From contig AP025573.1 in the NCBI GenBank assembly GCA_022845895.1, positions 1,088,501 through 1,152,500 of the forward strand: a stretch of DNA of 64,000 bases, given 5' to 3'. The position numbers and the translations under genes are program-made. Below, piece after piece: positions 51,221 to 59,558 of this stretch. The notes below the pieces were generated by a model. It searched no databases and was not told where the DNA came from. It worked only from the letters and a program-made list of their open reading frames with translations. This DNA comes from Lachnospiraceae bacterium. Lineage in GTDB: Bacteria > Bacillota > Clostridia > Lachnospirales > Lachnospiraceae. Every line of letters begins with the position of its first letter. Positions within the stretch are counted from its first letter, which is position 1.

Positions 51221-52954
51221 TTACCCAAGTTTCCAATTCTGGCTTTCTGTCTGCAGTTTTACCATATGGGCATATACGCCATTCTTTTCTGCCAGATCCT
51301 TTGGTGATCCTTCTTCTGCCACGGTGCCATCAGAAAGGACTACGATCTTATCTGCGCCGGCCACTGTACGCATCCGATGGGCAATCACCAGTACCGTCTT
51401 ATCCGCGATCAGGCGGGAAAGGGCAGTCTGGATCAGTGTTTCATTCTCCACATCAAGAGAAGCAGTGGCTTCATCCAGAAGGATGATCGGAGAATCTTTC
51501 AGAAAAGCCCTTGCAATGGAAATCCGCTGACGCTCTCCTCCGGACAGTTCACAGCCGTTTTCCCCGATATTGGTATGCCATCCATCCGGCAGTTTTTCCG
51601 CAAATTCATCTACATTGGCAAGTTTCGCAGCAGCAATGACCTGTTCATCTGTGGCGTCTTTGTTTCCGATTCGGATATTTTCCAGAATTGTATTGTCAAA
51701 CAGTGTAACATCCTGGAATACGATGGAATACAGAGAAAGCAGTGTTTCCGGGTCAATTCGGGATACATCCATGCCTCCCACGGTAATCTTTCCTCTGTTA
51801 ATATCCCAGAACCTTGCAGCCAGCCGGGATACGGTTGTTTTTCCGCCGCCAGATGGGCCGACCAAAGCCGTAACCTCTCCCTGTTTTGCCGTAAAGGAAA
51901 CATCTTTCAATACGGTTTCTCCGGTATTGTAGGCAAACCCAACATGGTCAAAGACAATATCATACCCCTGATTGGAAAGCCTGTCACTGCCTTGTTGGAT
52001 CGGATGATCGAGAATCTCATTCATACGGGCAATGTTGGTTCGTGTACTGATGACTGCCGCAAGATTCTGGAGTGCGCCCTGCAGAGGGTCATACAAACGG
52101 GATACTACCAGAAGGAACATAAAGAATGTAAGCACGGAGAGGCTCCCTTGCATGAGCAGAACAGCTCCCACCAGCGCAACCGTTGCAATACCAAGCTTCA
52201 GCACCAGTGACGCGGAAACCACAAAAGCAGCAAGACCAAATTCATTGAGGATGGAACGATGCTCCACAGCACGGATCTTCTTTTCCAGCCCTTTTAAATA
52301 TGCCTGCTCCGCATTGTTCGCTTTCAGATCACGAACTGTTTCAATACACTCCTGTATCCCGTCTGCGCAGGCCATCTTCACATCCATCGCTTTCTGATTC
52401 AGATTTTCCTGAATCTTTGCGGAAAATCCCACAATCGCAAAGGCAACCGGCAGAACCCATAAGGCAGCCAGCGCCATTCTCCAGTCCGTAAAGAGCAGAC
52501 CGATAGAAATCAGAACCGTAGAAATGATCGAACCCGCAAGCTCAGGGATAAAATGTGAAAAACTCTGTTCCAGGAAGGTACAGTCCGCCATAATGGTACT
52601 GGTAAGATCGGCTAAATCCTTTTTTCCGAAAAAAGAAAGAGGTATTTTGCGCAGATGCTCTGCCAGGGTAATGCGGCGGATACCGCTTTCTTTGTAAGTG
52701 GCAAAATAGGTCGCATTGTATTGAAAGAAAGTGGTCAGCAGAATCAAGCCGATACACACCACGCAGCCTGCCACATAAAATGGAATTTTCCCACCGGGAA
52801 CACCCCCGTTCATCAGATCGCTGACCAGGTAATATAAAAGTCCTACCGGGAACATAAAAGACAGATTCTGAAGGACACAGGCCAGGCAGCCTTTGATCAG
52901 GTCTTTTGCTCCCTGTTCAGACAGGGCATATTTTTTCTGCAGTTTTTTGATCAT
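51221..52954 (-). CDS. ABC transporter permease-ATPase, YbtQ/IrtB-like half (pair 2)
   Basis: A 577-residue half-transporter, the same length as its counterpart in pair 1. It has the same family stretch (LRKIPLSFFGKKDLADLTSTIMADCTFLEQSFSHFIPEL). ATPase motifs: GPSGGGKTT, LSGGERQRIS, IILLDEATASLD. It begins directly after the partner gene (stop at 52956) with GGAGGTGCAGTG as ribosome site. Paralogy with 42735-44468 is evident from shared blocks such as ATDEQVIAAAK/ATEEQVMAAAK. Import of a metal chelate is likely but not proven. Confidence 0.85.
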   Translation of the reverse strand: MIKKLQKKYALSEQGAKDLIKGCLACVLQNLSFMFPVGLLYYLVSDLMNGGVPGGKIPFYVAGCVVCIGLILLTTFFQYNATYFATYKESGIRRITLAEHLRKIPLSFFGKKDLADLTSTIMADCTFLEQSFSHFIPELAGSIISTVLISIGLLFTDWRMALAALWVLPVAFAIVGFSAKIQENLNQKAMDVKMACADGIQECIETVRDLKANNAEQAYLKGLEKKIRAVEHRSILNEFGLAAFVVSASLVLKLGIATVALVGAVLLMQGSLSVLTFFMFLLVVSRLYDPLQGALQNLAAVISTRTNIARMNEILDHPIQQGSDRLSNQGYDIVFDHVGFAYNTGETVLKDVSFTAKQGEVTALVGPSGGGKTTVSRLAARFWDINRGKITVGGMDVSRIDPETLLSLYSIVFQDVTLFDNTILENIRIGNKDATDEQVIAAAKLANVDEFAEKLPDGWHTNIGENGCELSGGERQRISIARAFLKDSPIILLDEATASLDVENETLIQTALSRLIADKTVLVIAHRMRTVAGADKIVVLSDGTVAEEGSPKDLAEKNGVYAHMVKLQTESQNWKLG

Positions 52955-52955
52955 A

Positions 52956-54728
52956 TCACTGCACCTCCTTTGTTACCTTCCATTGCACGGAAGTCTGGTA
53001 ATTTTTCCACATACGGCTGAAAATGCCGTCTTTTGCAAGCAATTCACGACTGTTCCCGCACTCGGCAACCTGTCCGTCCTGAATGACAAAAATCTGATCC
53101 ACATTTGTTACGGTAGAAAGCCTGTGGGCAATCATAATCACTGTCTTTCCCTCGGAAAGTTTTGAGAAAGCAGCCTGTACACGGCTTTCGTTATCCGGGT
53201 CAGCAAAGGCAGTGGCTTCATCTAGAATGATGATCGGTGCATTTTTCAGCATCACACGGGCAATGGCAATCCGCTGCTGCTCGCCGCCGGAAAGATAGAC
53301 ACCTTTTGTACCGATGACCGTATCCGCTCCCTGTGGGAGTTTTTCCAGAATATCATCGCATTGTGCGTGATGAAGGGCAGCCAGAACTTCCTCACGGGTA
53401 GCTTCCGGTTTCCCCATACGCACATTTTCCAGAATGGACGCCTTGATCAGACGGCTGTTCTGAAATACGAAAGACACCGTATTCATGAGTTTCTCTTTCG
53501 GAATGTCTTTCACATTGACACCACCGATTTTTACCATTCCGCTCTGGGGATCAAAGAATCGGGAAATCAGGTTGGCAAGGGTTGTTTTGCCACCGCCGGA
53601 CGGGCCGACAAAAGCTACGGTTCGTCCTTCAGGAATGGTCAGTGAAATATCTTTTAATACTTCTTTTTCTCCATCATAGCTGAAATGAACCGATTTCAGT
53701 TCCACGGAAGCATTTTGCGGGTGCATTGGGTGTTTGGTTTCCTCCAGAGGCTTCAAATGCAAAACGCTGTCAATTCTCTGTAAAGCGTCATCTACGATCA
53801 TGGCATTTTCACTTTGGAACATGATGCGTGTCAGTGTAACAGAAATAACCGGCGTAATAATGATATAGAAAATGAGATCCAGTAAGAAACCGGAAGTCAC
53901 ACCGTCTTGTGTCAGCAACAGTCCTCCGGCGATCAGTGTGGCAAAAACTCCGTTGATTGCAGCTGTATAGAACATCATCGGTGTCCGAAGCTGCTTGGTA
54001 TAGGCGATCACCCATACTTTATAGCGGTCAATGGAATCTTTAAACTTCTTAAAGGAAAAGATCGTCTGACCAAAGGTTTTTACCACCGGAATACCGCGGA
54101 CATACTCTACCGCTTCATTGGACATATCATCCAGCGCATTCTGGTATTCTTTCATCTTTTCCTGCATCTGCTTTCCGGTCATTGCCATCATAATCAGAAA
54201 GCCCAGCACAACCGGAACAAGGCTCAACAGTCCCAGTCTCCAGTCAAACACGAACAACAGCACCAAAAGACCGCAGGGGAGTGCAATGGCATTGGCTCTG
54301 TCGGGAAGCTGATGGGCGAGATAGGTTTCGGTGGCTGCGCTGGATTCGTTGACGATTTTACGCAGTTTTCCGCTGCCAAATCTTTCGGCAAATCCAAGAG
54401 GAAGCTTAACAATATGCTCCATGGTCTGGATACGCAGGTTTGTGGCAATACGAAATGCCCCTAAATGGGAACACATAAGCCCGGCTATGTAAACAAGCAC
54501 CGCCAGGACTGCAAACAATACTGCCATCCAGCCATTGCCGGTCAGGTTCTGTGCCTGACCAAAATCTGGTGCCACCTCCAGTACTTCCTTGATCATTTTC
54601 CAGATGTAATAGAATGGCACCAGAGCAATGAGGGCACTGATGGCAGAAAGCACCCAGGAAGCATAGGTCAGGTACTTATGGCTGCCTGCAATTTCCAGCA
54701 GCCGTGATAAATTGGATTGTTTTTTCAA
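52956..54728 (-). CDS. ABC transporter permease-ATPase, YbtP/IrtA-like half (pair 2)
   Basis: A 590-residue half-transporter. Membrane part: LSAISALIALVPFYYIWKMIKEVLEVAPDFG and LGFAERFGSGKLRKIVNESSAATETYLAHQLPDRANAIALP, parallel to LGSGKMRKIMDENIESVEKFIAHQLPDFVASLVAP in pair 1. ATPase: GPSGGGKTT, LSGGEQQRIA, and IIILDEATAFAD with the same altered D-loop as the pair 1 counterpart. Start is a TTG at 54728, seven bases after GGAGG. Its promoter region carries the shared operator. Confidence 0.84.
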   Translation of the reverse strand: MKKQSNLSRLLEIAGSHKYLTYASWVLSAISALIALVPFYYIWKMIKEVLEVAPDFGQAQNLTGNGWMAVLFAVLAVLVYIAGLMCSHLGAFRIATNLRIQTMEHIVKLPLGFAERFGSGKLRKIVNESSAATETYLAHQLPDRANAIALPCGLLVLLFVFDWRLGLLSLVPVVLGFLIMMAMTGKQMQEKMKEYQNALDDMSNEAVEYVRGIPVVKTFGQTIFSFKKFKDSIDRYKVWVIAYTKQLRTPMMFYTAAINGVFATLIAGGLLLTQDGVTSGFLLDLIFYIIITPVISVTLTRIMFQSENAMIVDDALQRIDSVLHLKPLEETKHPMHPQNASVELKSVHFSYDGEKEVLKDISLTIPEGRTVAFVGPSGGGKTTLANLISRFFDPQSGMVKIGGVNVKDIPKEKLMNTVSFVFQNSRLIKASILENVRMGKPEATREEVLAALHHAQCDDILEKLPQGADTVIGTKGVYLSGGEQQRIAIARVMLKNAPIIILDEATAFADPDNESRVQAAFSKLSEGKTVIMIAHRLSTVTNVDQIFVIQDGQVAECGNSRELLAKDGIFSRMWKNYQTSVQWKVTKEVQ

Positions 54729-54793
54729 AAAAATTCCTCCTTTTCTTTGTGTTTATGATAAAGAGAACACGTCTATGTTCTTACAATATCCGA

Positions 54794-54824
54794 ATTTAGG
54801 TTAGTTAAGGCTAACTTACAAGCA
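54794..54824 (-). promoter_or_regulatory. Promoter and metal operator of cargo operon 2
   Basis: On the minus strand TTGTAA (54822-54817) and TAAATT (54799-54794) lie 17 bases apart. The spacer is filled by the operator (plus strand GTTAGTTAAGGCTAACT, 54800-54816). Fifteen of 17 bases match the operator core upstream of operon 1. A repressor bound there would block RNA polymerase directly. Confidence 0.65.
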
Positions 54825-54838
54825 AAAATTATAAGGCA

Positions 54839-55468
54839 TTACTGCCCCATAATTTTCATCCATCCCGCCGTATAAAAGGCGCGCATTTCTCTGACGTAGT
54901 TTTCGGCATCTTTGAGCGGCATTTCGTGGATGATCAATTCAAAAAAAGTATGAAACATTCCGGTGATTAGAATATGCTCCAGCGAAGGATCGATATGAGG
55001 AGAGGACCTTCCAAGTCTCCTTAAAACATCTTGATAGGCATGGGTTCCATTTGTTTCAATTTCTACCATTTCATCAATAAACTCTGCAAATTTTGTTCCT
55101 TCCGAGCAGCAGAGGAGCAGTTTACATTCCTCTAAATGTTCATACGCATAATGAAGAATATCATCCATGCAAAGCCCCGAAATATCACTCATGACTTCCG
55201 GCTGCTGTACAGCTGGAAGCTCGGCAAACTCCTGCTGCGCTTTTATAAAACGGTTGAGAATATATTCGTAATGCTCACTAACAATGGCTTCAAAGAGTTC
55301 TTCTTTGCTTTTATAGTAACCGTAAAAAGCACCGGTGGTCATTCCCACGGATTTCACAATATTTCGTAGGGAAGCGTCTTTGTATCCTTTTTCTAAAAAT
55401 TCTGCTTTCGCTGCCCGGTGGATACGTTCTAAAGTAGTCTGACTTTCTTTGATTCTATTCACCTCCAT
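54839..55468 (-). CDS. TetR/AcrR-family regulator
   Basis: A 209-residue regulator. N-terminal HTH: TTLERIHRAAKAEFLEKGYKDASLRNIVKSVGMTTGAFYGYYKSKEELFEAIVSEH. The C-terminal ligand domain is helical with two cysteines (CKLLLCCSEGTKF). It lies upstream of operon 2 on the same strand, 110 bases from its first gene. The start is taken as 55468 (MEVNRIKES); the ATG at 55486 lies in the promoter repeats. Confidence 0.82.
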   Translation of the reverse strand: MEVNRIKESQTTLERIHRAAKAEFLEKGYKDASLRNIVKSVGMTTGAFYGYYKSKEELFEAIVSEHYEYILNRFIKAQQEFAELPAVQQPEVMSDISGLCMDDILHYAYEHLEECKLLLCCSEGTKFAEFIDEMVEIETNGTHAYQDVLRRLGRSSPHIDPSLEHILITGMFHTFFELIIHEMPLKDAENYVREMRAFYTAGWMKIMGQ

Positions 55469-55470
55469 AA

Positions 55471-55493
55471 CACTGTTATATATCACTGTTATA
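55471..55493. promoter_or_regulatory. Direct repeats at the tetR promoter
   Basis: CACTGTTATA occurs at 55471-55480 and again at 55484-55493, 13 bases apart, just before the TetR start. Likely an autoregulatory operator. The spacer up to 55555 is AT-rich with no gene. Confidence 0.5.
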
Positions 55494-55555
55494 TTATATG
55501 ATGTATAGAGAGTTTTGTCAAGAATCTGTTTCTATTTTACAAGTTCGCAAGCAAT

Positions 55556-55575
55556 GCAATCTTACGTAAGATTGC
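55556..55575. repeat. Perfect 20-bp palindrome in the region after the relaxase
   Basis: GCAATCTTACGTAAGATTGC is a perfect palindrome. About 75 bases further, CATTGCCGGTGGCAATG (55650-55666) forms a tight hairpin. Both sit between the cargo and the relaxase stop. They could be a terminator pair, a cargo junction, or part of the transfer origin; none is established. Confidence 0.5.
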
Positions 55576-55711
55576 GTATTTGGCAGAAATCCCGTTCCCG
55601 GAATTCCTGCTAAATGCTTGTTGGTGACATATCCCCAAACCCCTGAGATCATTGCCGGTGGCAATGGCTGCGCGTTCCGTTGGAACGCTGAAAACGAAAA
55701 GCAGACAAACC

Positions 55712-57130
55712 TTATTGACGGGATTTTTCTGTACTGCGCTGCGGTTGTGGTGAGGAAGAAATTTCCAATAGATATTCCACATTAGCCCGAACATTATGGA
55801 GTTCTTTCATATCATTTCTGACCTGTTTATACGCAGAATAGGCTTTCCGCTTTTGTTCCAGAAGATCAGCATATTCTTCACGGAGAGCTTTAACAGAAGG
55901 GAGCTTTTTGATTCCCAGCTCGTCAAAATGATTCTTTGCCGCCTGATGCAGCAGAATTTCAGACTCATGTGCTGTTCGATATTTTTTGCTGTACCCGGCT
56001 TTACGATATTCTACATAGACAGCTCTCGTTTTCGCATAGTTTACGATCTGCTTTTGCAGCTCGGCATTGGCGTTCATTCTTGACTCCAAATCTTTAATCT
56101 GAACGGATAAGGTATTGAAATTAGTGGTAGCGGCGTTGGCTTTTTCCAGAAGATCCTCATAACCCATATCGCCATGTTCTTTTAAGTAGAGAACTGCCTG
56201 GGAAAGCTGTTTTAAGTTGAACACTTTTGCCCAACGCTCATAACCGGGACCTTTGCCGGAACGGATTGCAGCCTCTATATCTACCAGCAATCCAACTTTG
56301 GAAACCGGTTTTTTTGAAAAAGTATGGCGGGATTTTACTGTCAGTGTACCGGCAATCCGTTCTTTGATGGCCTGTTCTGTATAATCGCCTTTGAGCGTGT
56401 CGCATCGGGTATAATTTTCCTGTCCCGGAACTCGGAACCGAAGATGTTTTCTTTCACGATTGACTTCAAGCCCGGCAGCCTCCAGTTTCTTTAGAAGTTC
56501 CTCAAAATCTTTTGGCTTTTCCTCTAATGCAGCATCAATAGCAATGCGTATCTGCTCCTGAAAGGAAGGCTGCTTTTTATTTCCCAGCCATGTGCCATAA
56601 TGCTCCCGGCTGGGTTTCGGATTTTCTATAATCGAAAGACCATGTTCCAAACACAGCTTGTCATTCATTCGCCGGATTGCCCAGGTAGAGCCCCAGAAGT
56701 TGCGAAATTTTTTCTGACAGTCCAGTGTAGTAGAGTTGATAATGATGTGATTATGGACATGGTGCTTATCTACATGGGTGCAGACGACAAAGGCATGGTT
56801 TCCTTTTGTGAGTTTCAGCGCCAGCTCCCTGCCGATCTGATTGGCTTCTTCCGGCGTAACTTCGCCGGGCTTAAATGCCTGACGGAGATGGTAGGCGATC
56901 ACATCGTCCGCACCCTGGTTTCTGCCGGTCAGATTTGCATACTGTCGTTTGGAAAGAAGAAACTCTGCATCAGCAAGCCGGGTATCACACTCATAGCCAT
57001 AAATGAATTTTCCAAAATCGGTTTTCTGCGGATTTTCTACATAATCAATAATATCTGCAATAGCAGTAGAGATGTCCCGACCTTTTCCTACATGCAGAGG
57101 CATCAGTCTTGTGGTCGCTATTTTCGTCAC
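55712..57130 (-). CDS. MOBP-type relaxase
   Basis: A 472-residue relaxase of Tn1549/CTn type. It has ATTRLMPLHVGKGRDISTAIADIIDYVENPQKTDFGKFIYGYECD at the N terminus, DDVIAYHLRQAFKPGEVTPEEANQIG, and the three-histidine metal motif HVDKHHVHNHIIINS. The C-terminal third is coiled coil. It nicks oriT and leads the strand into the recipient. The start is unclear. GTG 57130 overlaps the ribosome site AAGGAGGTG; the codon with ideal spacing is ATA at 57121, where relatives have ATG (MATTRLMPLH). Confidence 0.88.
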   Translation of the reverse strand: MTKIATTRLMPLHVGKGRDISTAIADIIDYVENPQKTDFGKFIYGYECDTRLADAEFLLSKRQYANLTGRNQGADDVIAYHLRQAFKPGEVTPEEANQIGRELALKLTKGNHAFVVCTHVDKHHVHNHIIINSTTLDCQKKFRNFWGSTWAIRRMNDKLCLEHGLSIIENPKPSREHYGTWLGNKKQPSFQEQIRIAIDAALEEKPKDFEELLKKLEAAGLEVNRERKHLRFRVPGQENYTRCDTLKGDYTEQAIKERIAGTLTVKSRHTFSKKPVSKVGLLVDIEAAIRSGKGPGYERWAKVFNLKQLSQAVLYLKEHGDMGYEDLLEKANAATTNFNTLSVQIKDLESRMNANAELQKQIVNYAKTRAVYVEYRKAGYSKKYRTAHESEILLHQAAKNHFDELGIKKLPSVKALREEYADLLEQKRKAYSAYKQVRNDMKELHNVRANVEYLLEISSSPQPQRSTEKSRQ

Positions 57131-57209
57131 CTCCTTAACTTAATTTCAATCAGAGAAGTTATAATTGCAGAAAAAGAGCGGGGCTGCCTATGCGCCCCGC
57201 CAAATCTGC

Positions 57210-57500
57210 TTAACCAAATATAAAATCCTTTAAGGCACTGTTTGCCCCGCCAATGATCCCTACCAGCCATGCAGCCGCCAGAGGCAGACCGTATGGACTG
57301 ATAAGAAAGGCGATCATAAGCCATGCAAGACCCGGCAAAAAACCTGCGACAAAGAACAGCACCAATGCCGCCAGAAAGATGATCCCGGAAAGAATCCCAA
57401 GTACCGCACCGGAAAGGACCACTAAAAATTTACATACCAGATAAAGAATCCCCGTAACCAGCATAAAGGGAAGTGCCAGTAATTTACCTATCAAACGCAT
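57210..57500 (-). CDS. Small ICE membrane protein (CD1845-like)
   Basis: A 96-residue, almost wholly hydrophobic protein with three membrane helices (LLALPFMLVTGILYLVCKFLVVL, GILSGIIFLAALVLFFVAGFLPGLAWLMIAFL, LPLAAAWLVGIIGG). It resembles the CD1845-type proteins of clostridial conjugative elements. It lies between mobC and the relaxase, so it may act in conjugation. GAAAGGAGGCAAAGC precedes the start. Confidence 0.75.
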   Translation of the reverse strand: MRLIGKLLALPFMLVTGILYLVCKFLVVLSGAVLGILSGIIFLAALVLFFVAGFLPGLAWLMIAFLISPYGLPLAAAWLVGIIGGANSALKDFIFG

Positions 57501-57585
57501 ACGCTTTGCCTCCTTTCAGAAGGGCATCTGCCCTTATAAAAATTTTACCGTGACGGCAAAAAGAAAGCAACGGCTTTCCGGCTGT

Positions 57586-57930
57586 TTATGAAATGTTTGC
57601 AAATCCCCGGATCAGTTTATCCATGCCATCCCAAAGGCTGTCCAGACGGGTGCGGATGTCCTCTATATCTGCGGCATAAATACTGCCGGTCTCATTGGCC
57701 CGTCTGGTATATTGGTTTAAGTTATTGGAACAAATGCGGAGAAGCCGGATCATTTCCTGAATGTCTCCCATATCAAGGTGAATGATGTAACCGTCTACGG
57801 CCATCTTTCGCAGATATGCCGACAGGTTGGTAATGCCAAGTTCCGCCATGCGTTCTTTTACCAGTTCGGCCTCCGCTTCGGACATGACAAATTCGACGCG
57901 GACGGATTTTTTGTTATGCCCGCCCTTCAT
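57586..57930 (-). CDS. mobC: MobC-family mobilisation accessory protein
   Basis: A 114-residue protein: HNKKSVRVEFVMSEAEAELVKERMAELGITNLSAYLRKMAVDGYIIHLDMGDIQEMIRLLRICSNNLNQYTRRANETGSIY is the MobC pattern (ribbon-helix-helix N terminus, then the R-x-x-N-N-x-N-Q box). It helps open oriT DNA for the relaxase. The start overlaps the upstream stop by four bases. Confidence 0.85.
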   Translation of the reverse strand: MKGGHNKKSVRVEFVMSEAEAELVKERMAELGITNLSAYLRKMAVDGYIIHLDMGDIQEMIRLLRICSNNLNQYTRRANETGSIYAADIEDIRTRLDSLWDGMDKLIRGFANIS

Positions 57931-58625
57931 CGTTCCAACCCTCTTTTATGAGATGAGACCTCCTGTGTTGAAACCACCGTCTTTGCTCTTTTGAGTTTTT
58001 CCCGCAGGGTGGTCTTTTCCAGCTTATCAAGATATTCCTCCAGATTTCCGGCTGTCGCATGATAGCTGCGTTTGAAACGTTCCCGTTTTAGGATCATTAT
58101 AAGTTCCGGCTCATTTTCCGGCAGATAAGTCATTGTTTTAGGTGCTCCATGCTCTGGCATAAGCCGGTTCATAAGCTGTCTCCGTTCCTGATAGGGAATC
58201 GTGATAACATTTCCATCCTCAAATGCAACGGCTACATTTCCGATTGGACAGGTCAGTTTTTTCATCCGTTCCACATGTTCTCTGTAATTTAATGGATAGA
58301 GATCACCAAATATTTTTCCGTCCCTGACTTCTTTCAAAGAGATGGCATAAGCCAAAACGGGATCATTTGTCTGTTCCTGGTAAAACCGCCACACTTTGTT
58401 TTCATGGCTGCCATCCAGATAAACTTCCCGTTCGCGCAGGGTATAGGTTCCGCAGGGGCGTGACATCCAAAGAAGCTGTTTATCCTCTGAACGGTCTGAC
58501 ACAGCCAGTTTTGAGATCAGTTCTTTATCCAGGTCAAAGTCCTCTTTATAATGTTGGGTATGAAGATCTACGATACGGGAAAGAGCACCCAGAAGCTCTA
58601 CATCCTCAAATCTTACCCCAGCCAT
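57927..58625 (-). CDS. Conserved ICE protein of unknown function (232 aa)
   Basis: No catalytic motif or membrane segment is recognisable. The protein has an acidic N-terminal helix (RFEDVELLGALSRIVDLHTQHYKEDFDLDKELISKLAV), a mixed central part and a basic C-terminal tail (LREKLKRAKTVVSTQEVSSHKRGLER). Homologues occur in Tn1549-like conjugative elements in this position, between mobC and the DUF4316-like gene. It overlaps mobC by four bases and follows the upstream gene by one, so it belongs to the transfer operon. Confidence 0.6.
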   Translation of the reverse strand: MAGVRFEDVELLGALSRIVDLHTQHYKEDFDLDKELISKLAVSDRSEDKQLLWMSRPCGTYTLREREVYLDGSHENKVWRFYQEQTNDPVLAYAISLKEVRDGKIFGDLYPLNYREHVERMKKLTCPIGNVAVAFEDGNVITIPYQERRQLMNRLMPEHGAPKTMTYLPENEPELIMILKRERFKRSYHATAGNLEEYLDKLEKTTLREKLKRAKTVVSTQEVSSHKRGLER

Positions 58626-59545
58626 CAGCGTTCCCTTTCCGGCACAGGAGGGATCATTTGCCTTGCTTCATGCTCCGGTTTATCTGCTTTCAGACGGTCC
58701 ATCAAAGACGGCTTTGCTTCCGGCACCAGCTCCCGGATTTCTTCATCTGTATGTCCATCTGTCAGATTCGGACGCACAGGAGGTTCGTTGTTCAGCCTGC
58801 CATCCAGCATATTGTAGTTGCCGGTCTGGCCTTCCTCATAAAGTTCCGCATTGCGAAGATAACTTTCCGGCGCCTGAAACGGCTGTCCGGCAAACAGAAT
58901 TTCTCTTTGGGTAGTAAACTGTGCAAGGACGCCATTTTGCAGTCTCGCAAATTCTTCATACTGGCGCAGGGTAAGCCCTCGTTCCAGCATTTCCGCCTGG
59001 GTATGCGCCCAGCCTTCTCCATAAAGAAAATAATACATGTCTGGCTGATCACAGACAAAACACAGGGAGCCGTCCTGATTGTCATAGTAAGATGGCTGCA
59101 TATCCTGATAATGGCAGCGTTCCTCACGCCCCAAATATACACGGTTGTCCGCACCCAGCATAGCGACCATGCCTGCGTAATTACTATGGACCGCAGATCG
59201 GATTTCTACCAGCGGATCTGTTTGAGAAGGAATCTGTCTGCCCGGAATCTCATTTTGTTTTTCCGCTGTATCATTTCTCGGTGTCACTTCTTCATGGCTG
59301 TGTGCATCCAGCTCCGGTTGAGACGTTCCTTTCCGAACAGCACCGGGTTCCGGTTCTTTTTCTTTCACATAGTATCGGACATTTGCTGTCGTATGCTCGT
59401 TGGCTTCCTTTGCATAGTTTTCAGCATCGGCTTTGCTATCAAATTCCAACGGTTTTCCATTTTCCTTGCACCAGCTTTGTGCTGGTCCGAAAATAGAAGT
59501 GCTGCTTCGTACCGCCCATACACCATAGGTCAGTTTCTTTTCCAT
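58625..59545 (-). CDS. DUF4316-like ICE protein
   Basis: A 306-residue soluble protein. The first 60 residues (GVWAVRSSTSIFGPAQSWCKENGKPLEFDSKADAENYAKEANEHTTANVRYYV) form a small repeat-like domain found at the N terminus of mobile-element proteins. The centre (GREERCHYQDMQPSYYDNQDGSLCFVCDQPDMYYFLYGEGWAHTQAEMLERGLTLRQYEEFARLQ) is conserved among conjugative elements. The C terminus is rich in P and E. Function is not known. It is encoded in the transfer operon, one base from its neighbour. Confidence 0.6.
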   Translation of the reverse strand: MEKKLTYGVWAVRSSTSIFGPAQSWCKENGKPLEFDSKADAENYAKEANEHTTANVRYYVKEKEPEPGAVRKGTSQPELDAHSHEEVTPRNDTAEKQNEIPGRQIPSQTDPLVEIRSAVHSNYAGMVAMLGADNRVYLGREERCHYQDMQPSYYDNQDGSLCFVCDQPDMYYFLYGEGWAHTQAEMLERGLTLRQYEEFARLQNGVLAQFTTQREILFAGQPFQAPESYLRNAELYEEGQTGNYNMLDGRLNNEPPVRPNLTDGHTDEEIRELVPEAKPSLMDRLKADKPEHEARQMIPPVPERER

Positions 59546-59558
59546 TCCGCATCCCTCC

